The position numbers and the translations under genes were made by a program. The notes under the pieces were generated by a model. That model searched no databases. It was not told the DNA's origin and worked only from the letters and a program-made list of their open reading frames with translations. From the NCBI RefSeq assembly GCF_000633455.1, contig NZ_AYMG01000001.1:310001-374000 (forward strand): 64,000 bases of DNA. The letters are read 5' to 3'. Of the stretch, positions 8,437 to 17,345 are shown piece after piece; positions within the stretch are counted from its first letter, which is position 1; each line of letters starts with the position of its first letter. The stretch comes from Pedobacter jeongneungensis. GTDB taxonomy: Bacteria; Bacteroidota; Bacteroidia; Sphingobacteriales; Sphingobacteriaceae.

Positions 8437-9343
8437 GTGTTGCGCTATCTTTAAAAAATTTAAACAAAGCTATGGTAATTATTGCACTAATTAAATAGCC
8501 ATACCATGGAAAACCAATAGGTTCATCAGCTTTATCCAGTGGCATATGATGTTTTTGCATATAAAAAGCAGCACAAACTGCATAAGCATTGTTTAAAAAG
8601 TGCGCCAGCATAGCATACCAGATGCTTCCGCTGTAATAATACAAATAACCAAAACCTGCACCCAATAACATACGAGGCAAAAATCCATAAAACTGGAAAT
8701 GGATCGCACTAAAAATAATGGCCGCACTCCAAATGGCAATGTGATGATTGCCCAACATTTTTTGTAACGAGCCTTGCAGCCCTGCCCTGAAAAAGAGTTC
8801 TTCGCCAATAGCGGGCAATACAGCGATCATGATCAAATTGACCACAAAATCCCAGTTACTCCTCACCGTAATCAGTTGAATAGTCATTTTCATGGCTTCC
8901 TGTTCCTTCATTTTCATCCAGTTTTCCAGTCCTTTCAAAAACTCGGGTAATACCATTTTTTGATTAAGTACGGCTACCCATTCCATAACTGGCATGCTAA
9001 CAATCATAATGGCAAAAACTAAAATAAATGGAAGAAAAGAAGGCCTATTAAACCCGTAAAAAGTATTTGGTTTCTGCCCTTCGGTATAAGCTAAAACGAT
9101 AGGAGGCAATATAAACATCCCTATCGAACTCGAAATCTGGATTATTTTTAAGGCTGTGATAAATTTAGGGTCGCCACTCATAATGGCACCAAATTCACCA
9201 AATATAGAGGTGCCATAAACAATTGCAACCACTATAAAGCCTAATAATGTGCATATTACCGCACCAACTGCCCAGTAAACGCAAAGTAAAAATATCTGTA
9301 AAAGTGGGTGGCTGCCCTTACGGATGGGTGTTACAAAATTCAT
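8417..9343 (-). CDS. CPBP (CAAX-type) intramembrane metalloprotease
   Basis: The 308-residue protein has about eight membrane helices. It carries the CPBP/ABI motifs: GEELFFRAGLQG (EExxxR, metal and catalytic Glu), FSAIHFQFYGFLPR (FxxxH) and LAHFLNNAYAV (HxxxN/D). Members cleave membrane-embedded substrates or act in stress and bacteriocin tolerance; the substrate here is unknown. It is first in a three-gene minus-strand group with DUF2007 and cdsA. It is divergent from dusB, with a 43-base shared upstream region. Confidence 0.92.
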   Translation of the reverse strand: MNFVTPIRKGSHPLLQIFLLCVYWAVGAVICTLLGFIVVAIVYGTSIFGEFGAIMSGDPKFITALKIIQISSSIGMFILPPIVLAYTEGQKPNTFYGFNRPSFLPFILVFAIMIVSMPVMEWVAVLNQKMVLPEFLKGLENWMKMKEQEAMKMTIQLITVRSNWDFVVNLIMIAVLPAIGEELFFRAGLQGSLQKMLGNHHIAIWSAAIIFSAIHFQFYGFLPRMLLGAGFGYLYYYSGSIWYAMLAHFLNNAYAVCAAFYMQKHHMPLDKADEPIGFPWYGYLISAIITIALFKFFKDSATRERKLG

Positions 9344-9349
9344 TATTTG

Positions 9350-9357
9350 TACCTTTG
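9350..9357 (+). promoter_or_regulatory. -7 promoter box of dusB-apaG
   Basis: TACCTTTG is an exact TAnnTTTG match 29 bases before the dusB ATG, inside the 43-base gap to the divergent CPBP gene. Confidence 0.5.
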
Positions 9358-9386
9358 TATGTTTTATTAATCGTTGAAGATAGAAA

Positions 9387-10394
9387 ATGTCTGTTAAGAT
9401 AGGAAATATAGATTTAGGTGAGTTCCCGTTATTACTGGCTCCGATGGAAGACGTAAGCGATCCACCATTCCGTTATGTGTGCAAAAAAAACGGGGCTGAT
9501 ATGATGTACACCGAGTTTATTTCATCGGAGGGCCTGATCCGTGATGCAGCAAAGAGCATACAAAAACTTGATATTTTCGAATACGAAAGACCCATAGGCA
9601 TCCAGATTTTTGGTGGCGATATCGAACACATGCGCGAAGCTTCTGAAATTGCTTCTGCCGCCGGACCAGATTTAGTAGACATTAATTATGGCTGCCCTGT
9701 AAAAAATGTGGTTTGTAAAGGTGCGGGCTCTAGTTTACTTCAGGATATTGATAAAATGGTAAAAATGACCGAAGCTGTAGTTAAAGCTTCGCATTTGCCC
9801 GTTACCGTAAAAACCCGCTTAGGCTGGGACGACAATACTAAAAATGTTTACGAAGTTGCCGAGCGACTACAGGATGTAGGCATCCAGGCACTTACCATAC
9901 ATGGCCGGACAAGGGCACAATTATATAAAGGCGATGCAGATTGGGCGCTTATCCGCGAAATTAAACGCAATCCACGCATCAAAATTCCAATTTTTGGAAA
10001 TGGTGATGTAGATAGCCCCGAAAAAGCGGCTAACTGGCGCATGGAATATGAAGTAGACGGCATTATGATCGGTCGGGCAGCCATTGGTTACCCCTGGATT
10101 TTCCGCGAGGTAAAACACTTTTTCAAAACCGGCGAACACCTTGCCGGACCAACCATTGAAGAACGCATTGAAGTTTGCCGTACACATTTAGATAAATCAC
10201 TGGAATGGAAAGGTCCCAAAACCGGAATTTTCGAAATGCGACGCCATTATGCTAATTATTTTAAAGGTTTGCCTGATTTTAAACCATACCGCATGCGCTT
10301 AGTGGCAGAGCCCGATATCAATAACATTTACAGCATTTTAGAAGAAGTGGCAGAAAAATTTGCCAACTACGATGCTACTAAGGTACTGGCTTGA
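9387..10394 (+). CDS. dusB: tRNA-dihydrouridine synthase B
   Basis: This FMN enzyme reduces specific uridines of tRNA to dihydrouridine. The 335-residue protein starts its TIM barrel with LLLAPMEDVSDPPFR. It has the catalytic cysteine (Cys103) in NYGCPVKNVV, then KGAGSSLL, VKTRLGWD, LTIHGRTRAQLYKGDADW, IFGNGDV and DGIMIGRAAIGYPWIF, all typical of DusB. A small helical C-terminal domain follows. It is followed after 35 bases by apaG. Confidence 0.95.
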   Translation: MSVKIGNIDLGEFPLLLAPMEDVSDPPFRYVCKKNGADMMYTEFISSEGLIRDAAKSIQKLDIFEYERPIGIQIFGGDIEHMREASEIASAAGPDLVDINYGCPVKNVVCKGAGSSLLQDIDKMVKMTEAVVKASHLPVTVKTRLGWDDNTKNVYEVAERLQDVGIQALTIHGRTRAQLYKGDADWALIREIKRNPRIKIPIFGNGDVDSPEKAANWRMEYEVDGIMIGRAAIGYPWIFREVKHFFKTGEHLAGPTIEERIEVCRTHLDKSLEWKGPKTGIFEMRRHYANYFKGLPDFKPYRMRLVAEPDINNIYSILEEVAEKFANYDATKVLA

Positions 10395-10429
10395 TTTTTG
10401 AAAGCTTTTTTCATACATTCGTTATTATC

Positions 10430-10816
10430 ATGGTTACAGCTATTACAGACGGGGTTAAAGTTTCAGTTGAAACAGTTTACCAGCCAGAATATTCAAATCC
10501 GGCCAACGAACATTTTATGTTCGCTTATCGCGTAGAAATTTCTAATCTTTCTGATTATGCTGTACAGTTAATGCGCCGCCAGTGGTTAATTTTCGATTCT
10601 AACAGTAGCCGCAGAGAGGTAGAAGGAGAGGGTGTTGTGGGTTTGCAGCCGATTATTCAACCCGGCGAAACCCATGTGTACGTTTCGGGCTGTAACCTAA
10701 AAACCGATATGGGCAGCATGAAGGGTACTTATCTGATGAAACGCGATATTGATGGCTCAGAATTTGATGTTGATATTCCTGAATTTCAATTGGTGGCCCC
10801 TTATAAATTGAATTAA
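10430..10816 (+). CDS. apaG: ApaG-family protein
   Basis: The 128-residue protein is one immunoglobulin-like ApaG (DUF525) domain. Marker stretches are VSVETVYQPEYS, FAYRVEISN, LMRRQWLIFDSN, EVEGEGVVGLQPIIQPGE and GSMKGTYLM. It lacks a signal peptide. ApaG is linked to Co2+ resistance and Mg2+ efflux in enterobacteria, but its biochemical role is unsettled. ATG 10430 gives the canonical length; an in-frame TTG at 10391 would add 13 unusual residues and overlap the dusB stop. It is probably cotranscribed with dusB. Confidence 0.93.
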   Translation: MVTAITDGVKVSVETVYQPEYSNPANEHFMFAYRVEISNLSDYAVQLMRRQWLIFDSNSSRREVEGEGVVGLQPIIQPGETHVYVSGCNLKTDMGSMKGTYLMKRDIDGSEFDVDIPEFQLVAPYKLN

Positions 10817-10840
10817 TTCATAATGCTATTCTGCCACAAA

Positions 10841-10923
10841 TCGTCATTTCGACCGTAGTGGAGAAATCTGTATTGTTTAATTCAAAGATCTCTCCATTTC
10901 GTTGCACTTCAGTCGAGATAACG
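10841..10923. repeat. Palindromic intergenic repeat, family B
   Basis: The left arm reads TCGTCATTTCGACCGTAGTG and then GAGAAATC. The right arm reads GATCTCTCCATTTC and then TTCAGTCGAGATAACGA. A closely related copy is at 16021-16103 and a right-half copy at 29328-29366. Confidence 0.8.
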
Positions 10924-10929
10924 AAACTT

Positions 10930-11261
10930 TTTAACATAAAGAATATTAGAAAAGCAATTTCAGCATTTCATTTTTAATGTTAGTCCTGCTTTTGTTTCAA
11001 GTCCATCGCTGTGGGCTTTTCACGTCAATCAGGTTTAAGCTGCAGTGCCTCTGCTAATATCAAAGGTTTAACAGCATTGCGTATAAATCCTTTTTCTGCA
11101 CCCTCCAACCCCAAATAGTACAACTTACCTTGCCACCTAAACCCGATCAAAGCGAGATGCCGATTTTTCATCGGCAGAAGCGGGAGCGGGACCGAAGCTT
11201 TCCTATTCTCACAACAACTGCTTTCCAAAAACTAATTTATTATTTTCAAAAAAACTTTTAA
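10930..11261. other. Spacer without a convincing gene
   Basis: This stretch between apaG and the YugP-type protease has no recognisable product. A 67-codon minus-strand frame (11025-11228) is rich in Cys, Leu and Pro at its start and matches no family known to me. The GC content is a little higher than in nearby spacers. It may be a decayed gene or mobile remnant; this is inference. Confidence 0.3.
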
Positions 11262-11293
11262 ACCAAAAACGGCCAGGAAATACATCCCGGCCG
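11262..11293 (-). terminator. Rho-independent terminator of the YugP-type gene
   Basis: CGGCC...GGCCG stem (11270-11293, extended by GGGA/TCCT) followed on the minus strand by GTTTTTGGTTT. It lies 31 bases after the stop of the minus-strand gene. Confidence 0.75.
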
Positions 11294-11324
11294 CTCTGTG
11301 TTTTTCATAATTCGATATCTTTCT

Positions 11325-12020
11325 TTAATCCCTGATTCTTCCAAAAAGCATCGATGCATAATAAAGTAAATTCGCCAGGGCTCCTACAGCTGCTACAACA
11401 TAAGTCATTGCTGCCCACCATAGCGCATCTTTGGCCTGGTTGTTTTCCTCTCCCATTTGCATTACGCCATTATTGTTTTTTAGCCAGGTAAGCGCACGGT
11501 TACTCGCATCAAACTCTACAGGCAGCGTAATAATACTAAATACCGTTACAAGTGCCAATCCCACCACGCCGATGGCTAAAACAATCGGCGTAACAGAAAA
11601 TGCCAGCAACATTACGCCAAGCAATAATACCCATTGTAAAAGATTCGATGATATACTTACTACAGGAACCATTGTACTCCTTAAATTGAGCCAGCTGTAC
11701 GATTTTGCGTGTTGCACAGCATGCCCACATTCGTGTGCAGCCACTGCAGCTGCCGCAACGCTACGGCTGTAATAAACATCAGTACTTAAATTAACGGTTT
11801 TATCTGTTGGATTGTAATGATCTGTTAATTGCCCTTCGGTACTCATCACTTTCACGTCGAATATCCCATTATCATGCAGCATTCTTTCTGCCACCTCCTT
11901 GCCCGATAAACCTGAGCTTAATTGCATTTCGGCATACTTGGAAAATTTATTCCTAAAGCGCCATTGTACAAACATGCTCAACAATAATACCGGGATGATT
12001 AATATTAAATAAACTCCCAT
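11325..12020 (-). CDS. YugP-type neutral zinc metallopeptidase, membrane-bound
   Basis: The 231-residue protein matches the Zn-dependent peptidase family PF04298 (Bacillus YugP). It has an N-terminal membrane helix, then LSGKEVAERML, the zinc site AAHECGHAVQHA, two further hydrophobic segments (about 110-165), and the conserved LPVEFDASNRALTWL. The biological substrate is unknown. ATG 12020 is preferred because the family begins with the first membrane helix and the codon follows AAGAAA. An in-frame ATG at 12068 would add 16 polar residues and cannot be excluded. A terminator follows at 11262-11293. Confidence 0.88.
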   Translation of the reverse strand: MGVYLILIIPVLLLSMFVQWRFRNKFSKYAEMQLSSGLSGKEVAERMLHDNGIFDVKVMSTEGQLTDHYNPTDKTVNLSTDVYYSRSVAAAAVAAHECGHAVQHAKSYSWLNLRSTMVPVVSISSNLLQWVLLLGVMLLAFSVTPIVLAIGVVGLALVTVFSIITLPVEFDASNRALTWLKNNNGVMQMGEENNQAKDALWWAAMTYVVAAVGALANLLYYASMLFGRIRD

Positions 12021-12103
12021 TTTCTTATGTATGTTTTTCACTGAGCATATATCAAAAAGCGTTCCCATATTATTTAAGTGTTAAAAAATAGTACATTTAT
12101 GCT

Positions 12104-13243
12104 ATGCCAACCGAGCTTTCATACTGGGAAAAAGAATCATTTTTTTGTAACTATGATGCCATTATTATCGGTAGTGGTATTGTAGGTTTAAACGCGGCTA
12201 TCCATCTTAAAAAATCGTCTCCATCATTAAAAATAACTATACTCGAAAAGGAATTTATACCGACAGGTGCAAGCACCAAAAATGCGGGCTTTGCTTGTTT
12301 TGGAAGCATTTCTGAACTGATTGGGCAAGAAGAAATGATTGGCACTGACCGGCTTACAACACTTATAGAAAAACGTTGGAAGGGCTTACTAAAACTCCGC
12401 AAGTTATTGAGTGATAATGTCATCGATTATCAATGTTTTGGTGGCTACGAATTATTTAAAAATGATGACAATTTACTGGCCGATATAAGTGTATCCAAAA
12501 TTGAACATTTTAACCGTCTTGTTAACGGTGTTGTTGGAACGAATGCCTTTAGCCTGAACAATAAAAAAATAAGTTCTTTCGGTTTTGAAGGTGTAAGTAC
12601 TTTAATCGAAAACCGTTATGAAGCACAGATTGATAGCGGCAAAATGATGTCTGCTTTAATTCAATACGCGCAGCAGCTCGGCATCAGCATTTTTAACAAT
12701 TGTAGGGTAGATCGGATTGAAGAAGACTCAAAAGGTTCCCGCCTGATCACCAAAAACGGAAACTTTTTTGGTCAACGGTTGATCGTTACAACCAATGCCT
12801 TCATTAAAGATCTTTATCCTGATATTGATATTAACCCCGGTCGCGGTCAGGTTTTAATTACCAAACCCATTAAAAATTTAACAGTAGCAGGCACATTCCA
12901 TTACGATAAGGGTTATTATTATTTCAGAAATATAAACGGGCGGATTTTATTGGGCGGTGGCCGCAACATTGATTTTAAGGCCGAAGAAACTACTGCATTT
13001 GGGCAAACTGAACCCGTACAACTTGCGTTAGAAAATTTACTAAAAAACGTAATCTTACCCAAAACCACTTTCGAAATAGATTACCGTTGGAGCGGCATTA
13101 TGGCCTTTGGAAAAATACTCGAACCTTTAATTGAAGAAATCCGTCCAAATGTGTTTTGTGCAACGAGGTGTAACGGTATGGGCATTGCCATAGGCTCGCA
13201 AACAGGAGAAGATGTAGCAGAGCTGTTATTGAAAAGTTTGTAA
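12104..13243 (+). CDS. FAD-dependent amine/amino-acid oxidoreductase (DAO family)
   Basis: The 379-residue protein has an N-terminal FAD-binding motif, AIIIGSGIVGLNAAIHLKK (about residues 19-37), with the ribose-binding Glu in ITILEKE. TGASTKNAGFACFG follows, as in glycine oxidase and D-amino-acid dehydrogenase families. The C-terminal DYRWSGIMAFG...CNGMGIAIGSQTGEDVAELL completes the FAD site. It probably oxidises an amino acid or amine in the cytoplasm. The substrate cannot be assigned. TACATTTA (one mismatch from the -7 consensus) ends four bases before the ATG. Confidence 0.82.
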   Translation: MPTELSYWEKESFFCNYDAIIIGSGIVGLNAAIHLKKSSPSLKITILEKEFIPTGASTKNAGFACFGSISELIGQEEMIGTDRLTTLIEKRWKGLLKLRKLLSDNVIDYQCFGGYELFKNDDNLLADISVSKIEHFNRLVNGVVGTNAFSLNNKKISSFGFEGVSTLIENRYEAQIDSGKMMSALIQYAQQLGISIFNNCRVDRIEEDSKGSRLITKNGNFFGQRLIVTTNAFIKDLYPDIDINPGRGQVLITKPIKNLTVAGTFHYDKGYYYFRNINGRILLGGGRNIDFKAEETTAFGQTEPVQLALENLLKNVILPKTTFEIDYRWSGIMAFGKILEPLIEEIRPNVFCATRCNGMGIAIGSQTGEDVAELLLKSL

Positions 13244-13350
13244 TTTTTTAACCGCAAAGGACGCGAAGTGAGGCGCAAATTATTTTTTTTGTCTTTAAAA
13301 TTGTATGGCATCCTTATACTCCGATACCTTTGATAAACTCAAATAGAATG

Positions 13351-13448
13351 ATCGTCATTGCTAGGCAAGAAGCAATCTTAATGCGTACACTGGTAGCAAT
13401 CGTTGTAAGATTGCTTCGTCGGCTGAAAAAGTCTTCTCACAATGACGA
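13351..13448. repeat. Palindromic intergenic repeat, family C
   Basis: The outer ends are TCGTCATTGC and CACAATGACGA. Inner arms are GAAGCAATCTTA and GTAAGATTGCTTC. A second copy is at 29215-29320. The preceding bases 13250-13275 (ACCGCAAAGGACGCGAAG) look like a further short repeat. Confidence 0.8.
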
Positions 13449-13487
13449 CTCTTTGCGGCTTCGCAATCCGCCCAACGCTTACCCCTT

Positions 13488-14327
13488 TTATTTAAACACC
13501 ACCGTTTTATTCCCACTCACAAAAACACGGTCTTCGAAAATAAGTTCCAATGCTTCTAATAATACTTTTTTCTCAATTTCCTTCCCGGCCCTTACCATTT
13601 CTTTCACGCCAAAGTTGTGGTCAACATGATTGGTATGCTGGGTAATAATCGGGCCTTCATCCAGGTTATCGGTAACAAAATGGGCCGTAGCACCAATAAT
13701 TTTTACACCACGCTCAAAAGCCTGTCTATAGGGGTTGGCACCTATAAATGCCGGTAAAAAAGAATGGTGGATATTAATTATTCTACCTGCATAATCTTTT
13801 ACAAAATCAGCAGATAAAATCCGCATAAATTTTGCCAATACCAGGTAATCTACCTTAAATTGATTAATAATTTCCTTTATTTCAGCCTCAAATACGCTTT
13901 TATCTTTGTTTGCATGATCTACATAAAAATAAGGAATACCCAATTTTTCGGTAAAATCCCTCAGGCTTTCATAATTGCCGATGACGCATTTAACATTGGC
14001 ACCTAAAGTTTTAAATTGGTTTTTGATCAATATTTCTGCTAAACAGTGGTATTCTTTAGTTACCAAAACGGCAATCTGCTTCTCCTGTTCCGTAATTAAA
14101 TTTACGTCGGCAGCATTAGGAAGGTTTTCCAAGAGTTTTTCCTTCAATTTTTCTGCATCCTCCAGATTTCCGGTACAGGCAATCCTTGTAAAAAAGGCTT
14201 TATTGGCTTCATCTACAAACTCGCGCATGGCGATAATATTGAGTTGATGCGCAGCCAGTACACGGGTAATATTTGTAACCAAACCCACCTGATCAGGGCA
14301 GGAAATAAGGACTGTTAATGCGTTCAT
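13488..14327 (-). CDS. purU: Formyltetrahydrofolate deformylase
   Basis: The enzyme hydrolyses 10-formyl-THF to formate and THF, balancing one-carbon pools and feeding PurT. The 279-residue protein has an N-terminal ACT domain (LTVLISCPDQVGLVTNITRVLA, residues 1-80) and a formyltransferase domain. The catalytic region shows NIHHSFLPAFIGANPYRQA and GATAHFVTDNLDEGPII with the Asn-His-Asp set. The length is normal. It is divergent from rmuC, 118 bases apart. Confidence 0.96.
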   Translation of the reverse strand: MNALTVLISCPDQVGLVTNITRVLAAHQLNIIAMREFVDEANKAFFTRIACTGNLEDAEKLKEKLLENLPNAADVNLITEQEKQIAVLVTKEYHCLAEILIKNQFKTLGANVKCVIGNYESLRDFTEKLGIPYFYVDHANKDKSVFEAEIKEIINQFKVDYLVLAKFMRILSADFVKDYAGRIINIHHSFLPAFIGANPYRQAFERGVKIIGATAHFVTDNLDEGPIITQHTNHVDHNFGVKEMVRAGKEIEKKVLLEALELIFEDRVFVSGNKTVVFK

Positions 14328-14445
14328 TTATAAAATAGTAATGCCCAATTATAGAAAATTTTTACGGTTTTTTCTGCTTCATTTTGACTAATTTTTTTTG
14401 GTATATCTATTTTAAATCTTCATTTTTGCTAAAATTTTTATCATT

Positions 14446-15831
14446 ATGGAGATCGTCGGCATTGCTTTACTAATTGTTATTTTAATTGTTCTGGTCATTT
14501 TATTGCTAAAGAAACCGCAGGCTGCGTTATCGATTGTCTCAGTAGAAGACTTTGAGCGGATGAAAAGCGAAAATGAAGTTTTAAAAATCAGTTTAGCCAA
14601 AGCCGATGAACGTGTATCTAACTTATCGGTAGAAAAAGAACATATTACCATCCTCCTTAAACAAGAGCAGCAACGTTTGATTGATGAATTACAGGCCGAA
14701 CGCGATCGGCTTGCAGATGCAAACCGTGAGCTGGAAAGTACAAGATCGTTCTACCTGGCCGAAAAAGAAAAACTGGCCGAACAAAAATTAAGTTACGAGC
14801 AGTCGCAACAAAAGCTAAATAAAGATTTCGAATTAATTGCCAATAAAATACTGGAGGAGAAATCGACCAAATTTATTGAGCAAAACCGTACCAATCTGGA
14901 TATTATATTAAATCCATTAAAAGAAAATATCAAAGCATTTGAAGATAAGGTAGAAAAGGTTTATAAAGCAGAATCAGACGAAAGGAATATTTTGAAGGGT
15001 GTGATTTCAGAATTACAAATTCAAAGCAAACTCATCCAGGAAGATGCCAATAATTTAACCAAAGCTTTAAAAGGTGACAGTAAAAAACAGGGAAACTGGG
15101 GAGAGATCATTCTAGATAAGGTTTTGGAACGCTCTGGTTTAGTTAGGGATCAGGAATACCGCATTCAAGCCTCGCATACTTCCGCAGAAGGTAGTCGCTA
15201 CCAGCCCGATGTGGTGATCGACCTTCCTGATGACAAACACCTCGTTGTTGATGCTAAGGTAAGTTTGGTTGCTTATGAACGTTCTGTATCAGCAGATACA
15301 GATGAAGAGCGTGAAGGCTATGTAAAACAGCATTTAGCCTCCATTAAGAATCACATCCAGGAGCTATCATCAAAAAATTATCAGGATTTATATAAAATCA
15401 ATTCTCCGGATTTTGTTTTATTGTTTATTCCCATCGAATCCTCTTTTAGCATAGCAGTTCAAAAAGATGCCGAACTCTTCAATTTTGCCTGGGACAGGAG
15501 GGTGGTGATTGTAAGTCCGTCAACTTTGCTGGCAACTTTGCGCACCATTGCCAGCATGTGGAAACAGGAACGCCAAAACCGTAATGTAATGGAAATTGCC
15601 CGTTTAAGCGGCAGTATGTACGATAAGTTTGTGGGTTTTGTGGCCGACATGGAAAATATTGGCAAATACATTAAAAATGGCCAGGATGCGTACGATAAAG
15701 CCATTAACAAATTATCAGTCGGTGCCGGAAATTTAACTAACACCTCAGAAAAGATTAAGAAACTTGGTGCGAAAGCTACTAAACAGATTGATACGAAGTA
15801 CCTGGATTTAAATGAAAGTCAAGATTTATAA
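14446..15831 (+). CDS. rmuC: RmuC-family DNA recombination protein
   Basis: The 461-residue protein begins with a membrane helix (about residues 5-22). A long coiled coil of roughly residues 35-150 follows. The RmuC nuclease-like domain has the markers QGNWGEIILDKVLERSGL, YQPDVVIDLPDDKHLVVDAKVSL and SPSTLLATLRTIASMWKQERQNRN. RmuC limits inversions between short repeats in E. coli and is related to restriction-type nucleases. It is monocistronic on the plus strand. Confidence 0.94.
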   Translation: MEIVGIALLIVILIVLVILLLKKPQAALSIVSVEDFERMKSENEVLKISLAKADERVSNLSVEKEHITILLKQEQQRLIDELQAERDRLADANRELESTRSFYLAEKEKLAEQKLSYEQSQQKLNKDFELIANKILEEKSTKFIEQNRTNLDIILNPLKENIKAFEDKVEKVYKAESDERNILKGVISELQIQSKLIQEDANNLTKALKGDSKKQGNWGEIILDKVLERSGLVRDQEYRIQASHTSAEGSRYQPDVVIDLPDDKHLVVDAKVSLVAYERSVSADTDEEREGYVKQHLASIKNHIQELSSKNYQDLYKINSPDFVLLFIPIESSFSIAVQKDAELFNFAWDRRVVIVSPSTLLATLRTIASMWKQERQNRNVMEIARLSGSMYDKFVGFVADMENIGKYIKNGQDAYDKAINKLSVGAGNLTNTSEKIKKLGAKATKQIDTKYLDLNESQDL

Positions 15832-16020
15832 CTTTCATAGTTATGAGGCGAAGCTTCCCGATTTTTCGGAAATTTATAATTAAAAAAATAAAAGTCAAAA
15901 CTTATAAAGTTAGTGATTTTTATTGATAACCTTAGGACGATTTTTTTGTTATTTTTAGTGAATAGAGTAGTTGTTTTTATATCTTTCTAATACTTATACA
16001 GCTGACTAAAAACTAAAAAG

Positions 16021-16103
16021 TCGTCATTTCGAGCGAAGTGCAACGAATCGAGAAATCTATGCAGCAGATCTCTCCATTTCGCTACGCTACAGTCGAGATG
16101 ACG
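16021..16103. repeat. Palindromic intergenic repeat, family B
   Basis: TCGTCATTTCGAGCGAAGTG...GAGAAATC at the left pairs with GATCTCTCCATTTCGCTACG...CAGTCGAGATGACGA at the right. It lies between convergent rmuC and thiL. The rest of 15832-16020 is AT-rich and shows nothing else. Confidence 0.82.
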
Positions 16104-16125
16104 ACGTATCGTTTTTAACTAAAGT

Positions 16126-17166
16126 CTATTTATTAAAAGCATTCCAGCCCTGGGCTTTCAGCTCGTGTACTTTTTCTGATTTAGAAACCATTTTACAGCC
16201 AGAATTTTTATCGGTAACATGGCCAATCACAGTGATATCTACATCATGTTTCAGCTTTTTATAATCTTCCTGACTGATGGTAAATAACAATTCATAATCC
16301 TCACCACCACTTAAGGCACAAACTGTCGGGTCTAAGCCTAACTCACGGGCTGTTTCGTAAGTCATCGGATCTAAAGGAATTTTCTCTTCATAAATAGTAA
16401 TCCCTTTATCAGATTGTTCTGCCAAATGCAAAATTTCTGAAGCTAAACCGTCCGAAACATCGATCATGGAAGTTGGTTTGATATTCAGGTCATCCAAAAG
16501 TGCTACAATATCCATCCTGGCTTCAGGTTTCAATTGCCTTTCGATGATGTAATCTTTTCCTTCCAGATCAGGCTGAATTTCAGGATTTTCCAGGTAAATC
16601 AATTTCTCTCTTTCCAAAATCTGCAGGCCTAAATAAGCACCACCCAAATCACCAGAAACACAAAGCAGATCATGCTCCTGAGCACCATTTCTGTACACCA
16701 CTTTATCCGCATCAGCATAACCAATACTGGTAATACTGATCACTAAACCTTGTTTACTTGAAGAAGTATCGCCACCAATTAAATCAATATTGTATTTATT
16801 GCAAGCCAGTTCAATTCCTTTATAAATTTCTTCAACAGCCTCTAATGGGAATTTACTCGATAAACCCAGCGAAACTGTAATTTGGCTAGCTTTTCCATTC
16901 ATCGCATAAATATCACTTAGGTTTACCTGTACTGCTTTATACCCCAGGTGCATTAAAGGTACATAAGCCAAATCGAAGTGGATTCCTTCCAACAATAAGT
17001 CGGTCGAAATTAAGGTTTGTTTCCCTTTTGCATCCAAAACAGCTGCATCATCGCCCACACCTTTTACCGAATAATCGTTTTTAATTTTGAAATTAGTAGT
17101 CAGGTGTTTAATTAACCCAAATTCCCCTAATTCATTAATATCTGTACGCTCTTTATTTTCAAACAT
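16126..17166 (-). CDS. thiL: Thiamine-monophosphate kinase
   Basis: ThiL phosphorylates thiamine monophosphate to the active cofactor thiamine diphosphate. The 346-residue protein shows the ATP/Mg-binding VKGVGDDAAVLD, the conserved STDLLLEGIHFDL, VNLSDIYAMNG, IGGDTSSS, CVSGDLGGAYLG, SMIDVSDGLASEI and LSGGEDYELLFT motifs in family order. ATG 17166 was chosen over an in-frame GTG six bases upstream. It appears monocistronic, separated from the symporter gene by a repeat-filled gap. Confidence 0.96.
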   Translation of the reverse strand: MFENKERTDINELGEFGLIKHLTTNFKIKNDYSVKGVGDDAAVLDAKGKQTLISTDLLLEGIHFDLAYVPLMHLGYKAVQVNLSDIYAMNGKASQITVSLGLSSKFPLEAVEEIYKGIELACNKYNIDLIGGDTSSSKQGLVISITSIGYADADKVVYRNGAQEHDLLCVSGDLGGAYLGLQILEREKLIYLENPEIQPDLEGKDYIIERQLKPEARMDIVALLDDLNIKPTSMIDVSDGLASEILHLAEQSDKGITIYEEKIPLDPMTYETARELGLDPTVCALSGGEDYELLFTISQEDYKKLKHDVDITVIGHVTDKNSGCKMVSKSEKVHELKAQGWNAFNK

Positions 17167-17252
17167 ATTCACCCCAAACCCCTTAAGGGGCTTTTATTAA
17201 TTAATTATACATTTCTAAAGGCAAAGCCCTTATTTTTTATTTTTAAAATTAT

Positions 17253-17345
17253 TTGTCATGCTGAGCATAGCGAAGAATCATTGCCCGACTTCTAGCCAGT
17301 GCTTCTTAGCAAACAGATCCTTCCTTCGTCAAGATGACAGAATGC
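17253..17345. repeat. Diverged palindromic repeat, family A-like
   Basis: TTGTCATGCTGAGCATAGCGAAG on the left and CCTTCCTTCGTCAAGATGACAG on the right keep the GTCAT...ATGAC ends of family A, with a different interior. A CCCCTTAAGGGG palindrome lies just upstream (about 17179-17190). Confidence 0.6.

Noticed and set aside
10391..10429. TTG start extending apaG upstream
   Set aside because: The 13 extra residues do not fit the family and overlap the dusB stop; ATG 10430 gives the canonical length.
11025..11228. Minus-strand open frame of 67 codons
   Set aside because: It matches no family and has a Cys/Pro-rich start. Kept only as part of an unexplained spacer.
17179..17190. CCCCTTAAGGGG with following T-rich bases as a plus-strand terminator
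   Set aside because: No plus-strand gene ends nearby; it is more likely a short spacer palindrome.
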